A stretch of 64,000 nucleotides of DNA from positions 2,900,001 to 2,964,000 of the forward strand of contig NZ_CP029002.1 in assembly GCF_003073375.1 (NCBI RefSeq), read 5' to 3'. The position numbers and the translations under genes are program-made. Position 1 is the stretch's first letter. Every line of letters begins with the position of its first letter. Positions 9,570 to 17,352 of the stretch are shown here, one piece after another. This DNA is from Lysinibacillus sp. 2017. Lineage in GTDB: Bacteria > Bacillota > Bacilli > Bacillales_A > Planococcaceae. Below the pieces are notes generated by a model. It made no database searches, had not been told where the DNA came from, and saw only the letters and a list, made by a program, of their open reading frames with translations.

Positions 9570-10373
9570 TTATTTTGAAACCGGTACTACAGAGCCGCCC
9601 CATTCTTCAAGAATGAAATCTTGAATTTCTTTTGAATGTAATGCTTCTACTAATGCTTTAATTTCTTTTGAATCTTCATCACCAGATTTAACCGCGATAA
9701 TGTTTACGTATGGTGAATCTCCAGACTCGATTGCGATAGAATCTTTTAATGGATTTAACCCATTATCGATAGCGAAGTTTGAGTTGATTAGTACCGCGTC
9801 GCCCTCTTCATTTTCATACATTTGCACTAAAAGTTCTGCTGCAGTATCCGCATCAAATACAAAGTTTTTCGGATTTTCTACGACATCTTTAATTTCTGCT
9901 TTTGTTTTATCAATTCCATCAGCTAAAGTGATTAAACCTTCTGCTTCAAGTAATGACAACATACGACCGTGGTCAGCTACTGAGTTTGAAAGTAAAATTG
10001 TTGCACCTTCTGGTAATTCACTTAAAGATTTATATTTTTTAGAGTAAATACCAATTGGCTCGATATGGATATTACCTGCATTGGCAAAATCATAGTCGAA
10101 ATCGGCTTTTTGGCTTTCGAAGTACGGAATGTGTTGGAAGTAGTTGGCATCTAAATCACCAGACTCTAAATCTTTGTTTGGTAATACGTAATCCGTATAT
10201 GATTCGATTTCTAATTCGATGCCTTGCTCCGCTAAAATTGGTTTTACCTTTTCTAAAATCACGGCATGTGGTGTATTTGATGCACCGACTACTAATTTGT
10301 CATCATCGTTGCCACATGCTGCTAATGCTAATACAGATGCCCCTAAAATAACGCTTGATAATAATTTTTTCAT
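9570..10373 (-). CDS. metQ: Methionine ABC transporter, substrate-binding lipoprotein
   Basis: MetQ is the lipid-anchored methionine-binding protein of the MetNIQ importer. The 267 residues start with a lipoprotein signal, with lipobox LALAAC and Cys20 followed by GNDDD. The mature domain is the NLPA family (VVGASNTPHAVILEKVKPIL, then YFQHIPYFESQKADF). It is the last gene of the metN-metI-metQ transcript, with a gap of about 160 bases after metI that shows no gene or clear terminator. Confidence 0.95.
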   Translation of the reverse strand: MKKLLSSVILGASVLALAACGNDDDKLVVGASNTPHAVILEKVKPILAEQGIELEIESYTDYVLPNKDLESGDLDANYFQHIPYFESQKADFDYDFANAGNIHIEPIGIYSKKYKSLSELPEGATILLSNSVADHGRMLSLLEAEGLITLADGIDKTKAEIKDVVENPKNFVFDADTAAELLVQMYENEEGDAVLINSNFAIDNGLNPLKDSIAIESGDSPYVNIIAVKSGDEDSKEIKALVEALHSKEIQDFILEEWGGSVVPVSK

Positions 10374-10535
10374 TGTTTAAAACCCCTGTCTTGTTTTGTT
10401 TTTACGCCTTCGTTTTTCCAAAACTTTTTTATATTCAGTAAATTACATTTGTAGACGCTCGCTCATTTCAAACTTGCGTCTACTTTGTTTCAGTTAAACA
10501 AAGGCAATTTATAATTACGGCCTTTAAGCCCCTAA

Positions 10536-11210
10536 CTATCGCTTGTCTACTTTTGTCGTAATGTAGTCACCAATATATTGAATGATGAATACCACTACTA
10601 AAATTAAAATGGTTGCCATTAATGTAACGTCTGTACGATTACGTTGGAACCCGTCTAAGAAAGCTAAGTTCCCTAAACCACCAGCTCCGATAATTCCCGC
10701 CATTGCTGTATAACCAACTAAAGCAACCGCTGTTACGGTAATGCCTGAAATCAACGCTGGTAAGCTTTCCGGAATCAGTACCTTCCAAATGATTGTTGAA
10801 GTTTTCGCACCCATTGAACGAGCTGCTTCAATAACCCCTTTATCAATCTCACGTAGTGCAATTAGAACCATGCGTGCATAGAACGGTGCAGCTCCGATAA
10901 TGAGTGCAGGTAGCGCGGCATTCGCTCCACGAATTGTGCCTAATAAAAATTTAGTAAATGGAATTAATAAAATGATTAATACGATAAATGGAACCGAACG
11001 GAAAATGTTGACGATGGATCCAGTTAAAAAGTGAGCCACTTTGTTTGCCCATAACTGATTGTCACTAGTTAAAAATAAAACAATCCCAATTAAAATTCCT
11101 AATATGAACGTGATAACCGTTGCAACAGTTGTCATATACAGAGTTTCGTATGTTGCGTCTAACATTTTACCCCAATCGACATTTGGAAGTAATTGATTAA
11201 ACATGTTCAA
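10536..11210 (-). CDS. metI: Methionine ABC transporter, permease
   Basis: A 224-residue inner-membrane permease of the MetI family (called MetP in B. subtilis) with about five transmembrane helices. The EAA loop that contacts the ATPase reads EAARSMGAKTSTIIWKVLIP. The start codon lies inside the last codons of metN (14-base overlap), so translation is probably coupled. It is part of the SAM-riboswitch-controlled methionine import operon. Confidence 0.95.
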   Translation of the reverse strand: MNMFNQLLPNVDWGKMLDATYETLYMTTVATVITFILGILIGIVLFLTSDNQLWANKVAHFLTGSIVNIFRSVPFIVLIILLIPFTKFLLGTIRGANAALPALIIGAAPFYARMVLIALREIDKGVIEAARSMGAKTSTIIWKVLIPESLPALISGITVTAVALVGYTAMAGIIGAGGLGNLAFLDGFQRNRTDVTLMATILILVVVFIIQYIGDYITTKVDKR

Positions 11211-12225
11211 TCACCTCCGTTTGAACTTCGTGCTGTGCTAAAAAGTTTAGTGCTGCTTTTACCTCGTCAGCTGGACCGTCGATATGGATATACAGTGTTC
11301 CAAGTGAACCACCATTTGTCGTTGAAATTTTACCGTGCACAATATTTACGACAATATCGAATTGTTTGATAATTTGCGAGATAACAGGTTGCTCTGTCGT
11401 TTGACCAACGAAGCTTAATTTGACGATTTTCCCAGATGGGTAGTTTGCGATAATTTGTTGTAAAGAGGCTTGCGTTTCTTGTGTTGCACCTGAAGCTTGT
11501 GATACGAAATTTTTCGTAATTGGTGCTTGAGGTTGTTGGAACACTTGCAATACATCGCCTTGTTCTACCACTTTCCCCGCTTCCATGACTGCTACGCGAT
11601 TACAGATTTTGCGAATCACATGCATTTCATGTGTAATGAGGACAATTGTTAAGCCAATTTTTTTGTTGATGTCGAGTAAAAGTTCTAAAATTGAATCCGT
11701 TGTTTCTGGGTCTAAGGCTGATGTTGCTTCATCACAAAGTAAAACTTCTGGGTTGTTAGCTAATGCGCGGGCAATGCCGACACGTTGCTTTTGACCACCT
11801 GATAATTGTGATGGATAGGCTTTTCCACGACCAGCTAATCCTACTAGTTCAATTAGTTCTGAAACTCGTTTCGCACGCTCATTCTTTGAAACACCCGCGA
11901 TTTCTAATGGAAATGCGATGTTTTCTTCTACTGTACGTGACCAAAGTAAGTTGAAATGTTGGAAAATCATACTTATTTTTTGGCGCGCATCACGTAGCTT
12001 ATTACTTGATGCCTTTGAAATATCTTGACCGTTGACAATGACTGAACCTGATGTTGGCTTTTCTAATCCATTTAGAAGGCGAATCATCGTACTTTTACCA
12101 GCGCCACTATAGCCGATAATACCGAAAATTTCTCCATTTTTAATCGATAAGCTTACTTGATCAACAGCCGTTAATTGACCGCTCTTTGTTTGGTAAACTT
12201 TCGTTACGTTTTGTATATCAATCAT
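11197..12225 (-). CDS. metN: Methionine ABC transporter, ATP-binding protein
   Basis: The ATPase of the methionine importer, 342 residues. Walker A is GYSGAGKST (residues 38-46), the signature is LSGGQKQRVGIARAL, Walker B is VLLCDEATSALDPE. Residues from about 265 form the NIL domain, which binds methionine and inhibits transport when the cell is replete. It is first in the operon and directly downstream of the SAM riboswitch and its terminator. Confidence 0.96.
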   Translation of the reverse strand: MIDIQNVTKVYQTKSGQLTAVDQVSLSIKNGEIFGIIGYSGAGKSTMIRLLNGLEKPTSGSVIVNGQDISKASSNKLRDARQKISMIFQHFNLLWSRTVEENIAFPLEIAGVSKNERAKRVSELIELVGLAGRGKAYPSQLSGGQKQRVGIARALANNPEVLLCDEATSALDPETTDSILELLLDINKKIGLTIVLITHEMHVIRKICNRVAVMEAGKVVEQGDVLQVFQQPQAPITKNFVSQASGATQETQASLQQIIANYPSGKIVKLSFVGQTTEQPVISQIIKQFDIVVNIVHGKISTTNGGSLGTLYIHIDGPADEVKAALNFLAQHEVQTEVIEHV

Positions 12226-12310
12226 CGCTAGGACTCCTTTAACTAAACTAACTACCCATTACTTTTTAATGCTGCGACTATTTTGCTTTATTTCTACCTA
12301 ATAAAAACAA

Positions 12311-12343
12311 AAAAACCTTTCTACAAAGACAAGTAGAAAGGTT
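12311..12343 (-). terminator. Riboswitch-controlled attenuator terminator
   Basis: Perfect 11-bp stem (AACCTTTCTAC with GTAGAAAGGTT) followed on the minus strand by TTTTTTTG. It lies between the SAM aptamer and metN, so it is the terminator arm of the expression platform. Confidence 0.9.
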
Positions 12344-12365
12344 ATCACATCTGTATGTTGAACCG

Positions 12366-12471
12366 TTCTCTCATCTCTCAAAGTTAAACTTTGTGTGAAT
12401 TGGCACCTTTGCATAAATGCAGGTTGCCGGGCTTCATAGGGCACTTCCCTCGACCGCTCTTTATAAGAGTA
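12366..12471 (-). ncRNA. SAM-I (S-box) riboswitch
   Basis: Minus-strand leader of metN. It shows the S-box core: CTCTTATAAAGAGCGG, then GAGGGA, GCCCTATGAAGCCCGG and CAACC, a GC-matched P3/P4 region, and a closing 3' P1 strand ATGAGAG pairing with CTCTTAT. SAM binding favours the downstream terminator, switching off methionine uptake. Confidence 0.95.
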
Positions 12472-12501
12472 ACGCTATTTAGTTTGTTTATTATGAATTT
12501 C

Positions 12502-12530
12502 ACTTTAACACGCTAAATTGTATACGTCAA
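12502..12530 (-). promoter_or_regulatory. Predicted sigma-A promoter of the met operon
   Basis: On the minus strand TTGACG (-35, 12525-12530) and TAAAGT (-10, 12502-12507) have a 17-base spacer. It sits about 30 bases upstream of the SAM aptamer and overlaps the last bases of the upstream thioredoxin-like gene. Confidence 0.65.
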
Positions 12531-12832
12531 TTACTTTTTAATATTTCATACAAAAACGGTACGGATTTAAACGCATAAACTTTTTCCTTTATTTGACCAT
12601 GTTCGGTAATGATTAAACAAGGCACACTTTCAATCTTTAATTCATAAGGTAAGTCTTCTAAATAATTGATATTTGCCATTCCTAAAGGTAAATCAGGTAA
12701 TAACACCTCAATAACTTCCAAAAATTTCTTTGAAACATCGCATGTACCACACATAGGTGTATAAACAAAAAATGCGGTTTGTTCTTTTTCATTCATTAAT
12801 TGCTGCCACTGAGCTCTCGTCCATTGTTCCAT
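12527..12832 (-). CDS. Thioredoxin-like protein (YusE type)
   Basis: A 101-residue thioredoxin-fold protein. The redox motif is CGTC in TPMCGTCDVSKKF (Cys at about residues 28 and 31), and a cis-proline region reads ESVPCLII with an extra cysteine. No signal peptide, so cytosolic. It follows the toprim gene by 7 bases on the same strand, as yusF-yusE do in B. subtilis. Its substrate is unknown. Confidence 0.85.
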   Translation of the reverse strand: MEQWTRAQWQQLMNEKEQTAFFVYTPMCGTCDVSKKFLEVIEVLLPDLPLGMANINYLEDLPYELKIESVPCLIITEHGQIKEKVYAFKSVPFLYEILKSN

Positions 12833-12839
12833 TGTGATG

Positions 12840-13166
12840 TCATCCTTCTTGTACTGAAAATTTCGCTTCCTTTAAAAGCTGCACTAAGACGCTTGCAGGT
12901 GTTTCTGCAACCTCTCGATACACTTCTGGAATAATGACATGCTGTGCTTCGGAGTAAGTTCGTCTCATAAGCTTACGCAACTTTTCTCCATTACGATCAG
13001 CATCAAACATTGTCACCATTTCATAATGCTCGTACACAGACAATAAATCAATTAAACCGTCTTCACTAATCGTGCCATTTGTACATAATATCACAACGGG
13101 CTCAGCTAGAAGTGGCGCGACTTTTAGTTTATCCGAACGCCCTTCGACGATGATGCATTTGTTCAT
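12840..13166 (-). CDS. Small toprim-domain protein (YusF type)
   Basis: A 108-residue protein made almost entirely of a toprim domain. The conserved glutamate is in CIIVEGRSDK near the N-terminus and the acidic pair in MFDADRNGEKLRKL. Toprim domains bind metal and act in nucleotidyl transfer or hydrolysis; this stand-alone type resembles the toprim part of RNase M5 and primases but has no assigned role. The ATG at 13166 follows GGAGGTATACC. It is probably co-transcribed with the thioredoxin-like gene. Confidence 0.85.
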   Translation of the reverse strand: MNKCIIVEGRSDKLKVAPLLAEPVVILCTNGTISEDGLIDLLSVYEHYEMVTMFDADRNGEKLRKLMRRTYSEAQHVIIPEVYREVAETPASVLVQLLKEAKFSVQEG

Positions 13167-13234
13167 GGTATACCTCCTTTTTCTATGTATATTATCAGAT
13201 TGAGTTATTAAAATTTATACTATCGCTTTTCAAT

Positions 13235-13276
13235 GAAAAAAGCACTAAAACCCAGAAACCCGGATTTTAGTGCTTC
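13235..13276 (-). terminator. Terminator of gcvH
   Basis: Inverted repeat with arms AGCACTAAAA and TTTTAGTGCT, with a T run on the minus strand. It lies 13 bases beyond the gcvH stop. Confidence 0.85.
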
Positions 13277-13288
13277 AAATAGTAATTC

Positions 13289-13669
13289 TTATTCTTCGAT
13301 TAATTCAGCGTAATGGTCTGCACTCATTAATTCTTCAACTTCTACTTCATTCGTTAATTCAACTGTAATCATCCATGCTTGTTCGTATGGAGATTCGTTT
13401 ACGTATTCTGGGTTATCAGAAAGTTCCTCATTGATTGCAACAACTTTACCAGACACTGGTGCGTATAGTTCAGAAACTGTTTTTACAGATTCAACGCTAC
13501 CGAATGGTTGGTCTTTAGCAATTTCGTCGCCTACTTCTGGTAGCTCAACGAATACGATGTCACCTAATTCCGCTTGAGCGAAGTGTGTAATACCTACTGT
13601 TGCTTTACCGTCTTCAATTTTTACCCACTCGTGTTCTTTTGTATAACGTAATTCTTTTGGTGTGCTCAT
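13289..13669 (-). CDS. gcvH: Glycine cleavage system H protein
   Basis: The lipoyl carrier of the glycine cleavage system; in Bacillales it also passes lipoyl groups to 2-oxoacid dehydrogenases. The 126 residues match the family. The lipoylated lysine is in [12 protein letters not shown]. The start is placed at the ATG at 13669 ([17 protein letters not shown]), because GGAGG lies 9 bases upstream; an in-frame ATG 10 codons earlier would put the ribosome site inside the coding region. The other gcv genes are not here, as is usual for Bacillales. Confidence 0.96.
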   Translation of the reverse strand: MSTPKELRYTKEHEWVKIEDGKATVGITHFAQAELGDIVFVELPEVGDEIAKDQPFGSVESVKTVSELYAPVSGKVVAINEELSDNPEYVNESPYEQAWMITVELTNEVEVEELMSADHYAELIEE

Positions 13670-13749
13670 GAGAAAACCTCCAAGTAATATGTAGTACATT
13701 CATGTTCAGTTTGCCATATTTCGTTCGGAATTTCAATAAGATTAACGCT

Positions 13750-14106
13750 TTATTTCCAATTTTCTACGAAGTCAGACTCCTTAAATCCTAATGTTAATTT
13801 TTTACCATCTGTAACAATAGGACGTTTAATTAACATGCCATCTGATGCGAGTAACGCTAATTGTTCTTCTTCAGACATATTCGCTAGCTTGTCTTTTAAA
13901 CCAAGATCACGGTACTTCATGCCGGATGTATTGAAGAACTTTTTAAGCGGCAGTCCACTTGCTTCATAATATGATTTTAATTGTTCTTTAGAAGGAGTTT
14001 CTTCCACAATATGAACACTTTCATAGTTCACACCGTTTTCATCGAGCCATTTTTGTGCTTTTTTGCATGTTGTACATTTCGGATATTGAATGAATTTTAT
14101 TGTCAT
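13750..14106 (-). CDS. ArsC/Spx-family thioredoxin-fold protein (YusI type)
   Basis: A 118-residue member of the ArsC/Spx family. It has CTTCKKAQKW (CxxC) near the N-terminus and RPIVTDGKKLTLGF near the C-terminus, the family's typical end. It could be an arsenate-reductase-like oxidoreductase or a small Spx-like factor; position between fadE and gcvH matches yusI, whose function is not established. The start at 14106 is preceded by AAAGGAGC; upstream in-frame codons lack a ribosome site. Confidence 0.85.
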   Translation of the reverse strand: MTIKFIQYPKCTTCKKAQKWLDENGVNYESVHIVEETPSKEQLKSYYEASGLPLKKFFNTSGMKYRDLGLKDKLANMSEEEQLALLASDGMLIKRPIVTDGKKLTLGFKESDFVENWK

Positions 14107-14168
14107 AAAAGTGCTCCTTTTTGTCAGTAACTTTCCACCTATTGTAACGGATACTCTATAACAAAGCA

Positions 14169-14200
14169 AAAAACGGATGCAGCGTCCTGCACCCGTTTTT
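14169..14200 (-). terminator. Terminator of the fad operon
   Basis: Stem of ACGG-a-TGCAG with CTGCA-c-CCGT around CGTC, with a T run on the minus strand. It lies 75 bases beyond the fadE stop. Confidence 0.8.
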
Positions 14201-14274
14201 CTTTAATTCAATCAATTACACATCGGCATAATTACCTTCTGGCCCAGTATTTGAACCCCTGCTGAAAGTAGTTA

Positions 14275-16056
14275 TTAAACTACGTATTTTTCTGCTTCTA
14301 TTAATTTCACAGATGCTTCGCGTTTTTTAGGAATTAAGTTGTAAGGGTTGTTGCGCGTTAATTTGCGTAATGCTGAAAGAATCATACGTGCATTATCGCC
14401 TTCAACTGAAGCAAGTAATGTTAATTTTGCTTCTTTTTCGATTTCTGCAAATGCTTCTTGGCAGAAAATTTGCGTATAAAGAATTTTTTGAGCTGCTTTT
14501 TCTTCACCGTCACGTGCGATTGCTTTTTGTGTACGGATTACAGCTGATTCCATTGCATATAATTGGTTCGCAATATTGGCGATGCTTACTAATACTTCTT
14601 GCTCTGCATCTAATTTTGCTCCAAAGCGTTGTGCAGCTGAGCCTGCTACTAATACGGCAATTTTCTTCGCGTTTTTCACTAAGTATTTCTCTTGTTCTAA
14701 CGCTGCGTCACCGATTTCTTCAGGCATTAGCATTAATAGCTCATTTTGTAACTCTTGAGCAACTTGTAATAGAGGTAACTCACCTTTTAATGCTTTTTTC
14801 ATGAAAGTACCTGGTACGATCATACGGTTAATTTCGTTTGTACCTTCGAAAATACGGTTAATACGAGAATCGCGGTAAATGCGCTCTACTTCGTACTCAG
14901 CCATAAAGCCGTAACCACCGTGTAATTGCACTGCTTCGTCAGCTATGAAGTCTAATGTTTCAGAACCAAATACTTTTGCGATTGAGCATTCGATTGCGTA
15001 TTCAGCGATTGCACCTGCAATTGCTTTTCCGTCTTTTTGCTCTGCTTCAGATAATTGGCTTAAACGGTCTTCGAAGTAACCTACAGTACGGTAGTTTAAT
15101 GACTCAGACGCATAAATGTGAGAAGCCATTGTTGCGATTTTATCTTTTGTTAAGTTGAAATCAGATAATTTTGTTTTGAATTGTTGACGTTGGTTTGTAT
15201 AAGCTACAGCAAGCTCGAATGCACGTTTAGAAGCTCCTACAGTACCTACTCCTAATTTGTAACGTCCGATGTTTAAGATGTTGAACGCGATAACGTGACC
15301 GCGACCGATTTCACCTAGTACGTTTTCAACTGGTACTTGTGCATCTTCTAAAATTAACGTACGTGTTGAAGATGATTTAATACCCATTTTCTTCTCTTCT
15401 GGACCTACAGAAACGCCTGGGAATGTACGCTCTACGATGAAACCTGTAAATTTATCGCCATCGATTTTTGCGTATACTACGAATACATCTGCGAAACCAG
15501 CGTTAGTAATCCATTGTTTTTCACCATTTAATACGTAGTGCGTTCCTGCTTCATTTAATTTTGCAGTTGTTTTTGCGCCTAATGCATCTGAACCTGAACC
15601 TGGCTCTGTTAATGCGTAAGCTGCGATAAATTCACCTGAAGCTAATTTTGGTAAGTAGTGAGATTTTTGCTCATGGTTACCGAATAATACGATTGGTAAA
15701 GAACCGATACCAACGTGTGCACCGTGCGTGATTGAGAAACCACCAGCTGGCGACATTTTTTCAGCGATCAATGCTGAAGAAATTTTGTCTAAGCCTAAGC
15801 CTTCATATTCTTCTGGTACGTCTGCTGCTAGTAGACCTAGATCGCCTGCAGTTTTTAATAAACGTACTGAATGTTCGAATTCGTGGTGCTCTAAGTTTTC
15901 AACTACTGGTAATACTTCATTTGTTACATATTCTTGCGTTGTTTGAGCAATCATTTTTTGCTCATCCGTGAAATCCTCTGGCGTAAATACGCGCTCGATT
16001 TCTACGTCCTCGATTAAGAAGCCGCCACCTTTAATGATGTTTGTTGTTTGTTCCAT
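14275..16056 (-). CDS. fadE: Acyl-CoA dehydrogenase
   Basis: FAD enzyme for the first step of fatty acid beta-oxidation, acyl-CoA to trans-2-enoyl-CoA. At 593 residues it is the longer type with a C-terminal extension, as in B. subtilis FadE. Recognisable are YALTEPGSGSDA (FAD and substrate binding), QWITNAGFADVFVVYAK, and LHGGYGFMAEYEVERIYRD followed by IFEGTNEINR, whose first glutamate is the probable catalytic base. The ATG at 16056 follows GGGAGGAATTTATC. It is third in fadN-fadA-fadE. Confidence 0.95.
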   Translation of the reverse strand: MEQTTNIIKGGGFLIEDVEIERVFTPEDFTDEQKMIAQTTQEYVTNEVLPVVENLEHHEFEHSVRLLKTAGDLGLLAADVPEEYEGLGLDKISSALIAEKMSPAGGFSITHGAHVGIGSLPIVLFGNHEQKSHYLPKLASGEFIAAYALTEPGSGSDALGAKTTAKLNEAGTHYVLNGEKQWITNAGFADVFVVYAKIDGDKFTGFIVERTFPGVSVGPEEKKMGIKSSSTRTLILEDAQVPVENVLGEIGRGHVIAFNILNIGRYKLGVGTVGASKRAFELAVAYTNQRQQFKTKLSDFNLTKDKIATMASHIYASESLNYRTVGYFEDRLSQLSEAEQKDGKAIAGAIAEYAIECSIAKVFGSETLDFIADEAVQLHGGYGFMAEYEVERIYRDSRINRIFEGTNEINRMIVPGTFMKKALKGELPLLQVAQELQNELLMLMPEEIGDAALEQEKYLVKNAKKIAVLVAGSAAQRFGAKLDAEQEVLVSIANIANQLYAMESAVIRTQKAIARDGEEKAAQKILYTQIFCQEAFAEIEKEAKLTLLASVEGDNARMILSALRKLTRNNPYNLIPKKREASVKLIEAEKYVV

Positions 16057-16115
16057 GATAAATTCCTCCCAGAATGGTCTTTGTGATTTTGTGAATCTAA
16101 TTATTTAATAATGAA

Positions 16116-17288
16116 TTACAGTATTTCAAATACGCCCGCTGCGCCCATACCGCCGCCGATACACATTGTCACAACACCGTATTTACCACCGCGACGTTTT
16201 AATTCGTTAATTAATTTCACTGTAAGAATTGTACCTGTTGCACCAAGTGGATGACCTAGAGCAATTGCACCGCCGTTTACATTCACTTTATCCATATCAA
16301 TACCTAGCTCACGTACAACTTGAATTGATTGAGATGCGAACGCTTCGTTAATTTCCCAAAGGTCGATTTGGTCTTGTGTTAAGCCTGCGATTTCTAACGC
16401 TTTAGGTACGGCTACGATTGGACCAATTCCCATTACTTCTGGTGGTACCCCGCCCACTGCGAATCCTAGGAATTTAGCAAGTGGTGTCAACCCATGCTTT
16501 TCAGCTTCTTCACGGTCCATAACTAATACTGCTGCTGCCCCGTCTGAAGTTTGAGAAGCATTCCCTGCTGTTACAGATCCTTTCACGTTGAATGCTGGGC
16601 GTAATTTTGCTAAACCTTCAACAGAAGTGCCTGGACGTACACCTTCATCTGTATCGAAAATTGTTTTCTTTTCTTGTAATTTATTGTCAGCGTCCACGTA
16701 GTATTCTGTTACTTCGATTGGCACGATTTCGTCTTTGAATTTGCCTTCTTTAATAGCCTTTTCAGCTAATTCATGTGAACGAACTGCAAACGCATCTTGA
16801 TCTTCACGGCTTACATTGTAGCGTTTTGCTACTTCCTCTGCTGTGTGACCCATGCCGATGTAGTATTGTGGTGCATCTTCTGCAATTTTCGGGTTTAATC
16901 GTACTGTGTTCCCCGTCATTGGAATCATACTCATCGATTCTGTACCACCAGCAATAATCGCTTTTGAGTGACCAAGCATAATGCGTTCAGCTGCATAAGC
17001 AATTGTTTGTAAACCTGAAGAACAGAAACGGTTTACTGTTAGTGCAGGTGTTGTATCTGGAAGACCTGCTAACGCACCAACTAAGCGTGCAACGTTCATT
17101 CCTTGCTCTGCTTCTGGCATCGCACATCCCATAATTAAATCATCAATTGGACCTTCATAGCCCGCACGTTTTAACGTTTCTTTTACTACTACTGCACCAA
17201 AATCATCTGAACGAGTATTGGCTAGTGACCCTTTTTTTGCACGTCCGATTGGTGTTCTCGCCCCTGCAACGATAACGGCTTCACGCAT
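16116..17288 (-). CDS. fadA: Acetyl-CoA C-acyltransferase (3-ketoacyl-CoA thiolase)
   Basis: Thiolase of 390 residues that releases acetyl-CoA in the last step of beta-oxidation. The acyl-accepting cysteine is Cys89 in NRFCSSGLQTI. The C-terminal catalytic residues are in NVNGGAIALGHPLGATG (His) and TMCIGGGMGAA (Cys). The ATG is preceded by AAGGGGGAAAC. It lies between fadN and fadE, all on one strand with gaps of about 60 bases. Confidence 0.96.
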   Translation of the reverse strand: MREAVIVAGARTPIGRAKKGSLANTRSDDFGAVVVKETLKRAGYEGPIDDLIMGCAMPEAEQGMNVARLVGALAGLPDTTPALTVNRFCSSGLQTIAYAAERIMLGHSKAIIAGGTESMSMIPMTGNTVRLNPKIAEDAPQYYIGMGHTAEEVAKRYNVSREDQDAFAVRSHELAEKAIKEGKFKDEIVPIEVTEYYVDADNKLQEKKTIFDTDEGVRPGTSVEGLAKLRPAFNVKGSVTAGNASQTSDGAAAVLVMDREEAEKHGLTPLAKFLGFAVGGVPPEVMGIGPIVAVPKALEIAGLTQDQIDLWEINEAFASQSIQVVRELGIDMDKVNVNGGAIALGHPLGATGTILTVKLINELKRRGGKYGVVTMCIGGGMGAAGVFEIL

Positions 17289-17352
17289 AATGATGTTTCC
17301 CCCTTGTAATGGGCTAGCGAGACGAGTCTAGCTAGCGAAATAGTTTACTTAA

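Noticed and set aside
13670-13699. N-terminal extension of gcvH by ten codons
   Set aside because: The extension contains the AGGAGG-type ribosome site itself and is absent from the family; the inner ATG fits H-protein length.
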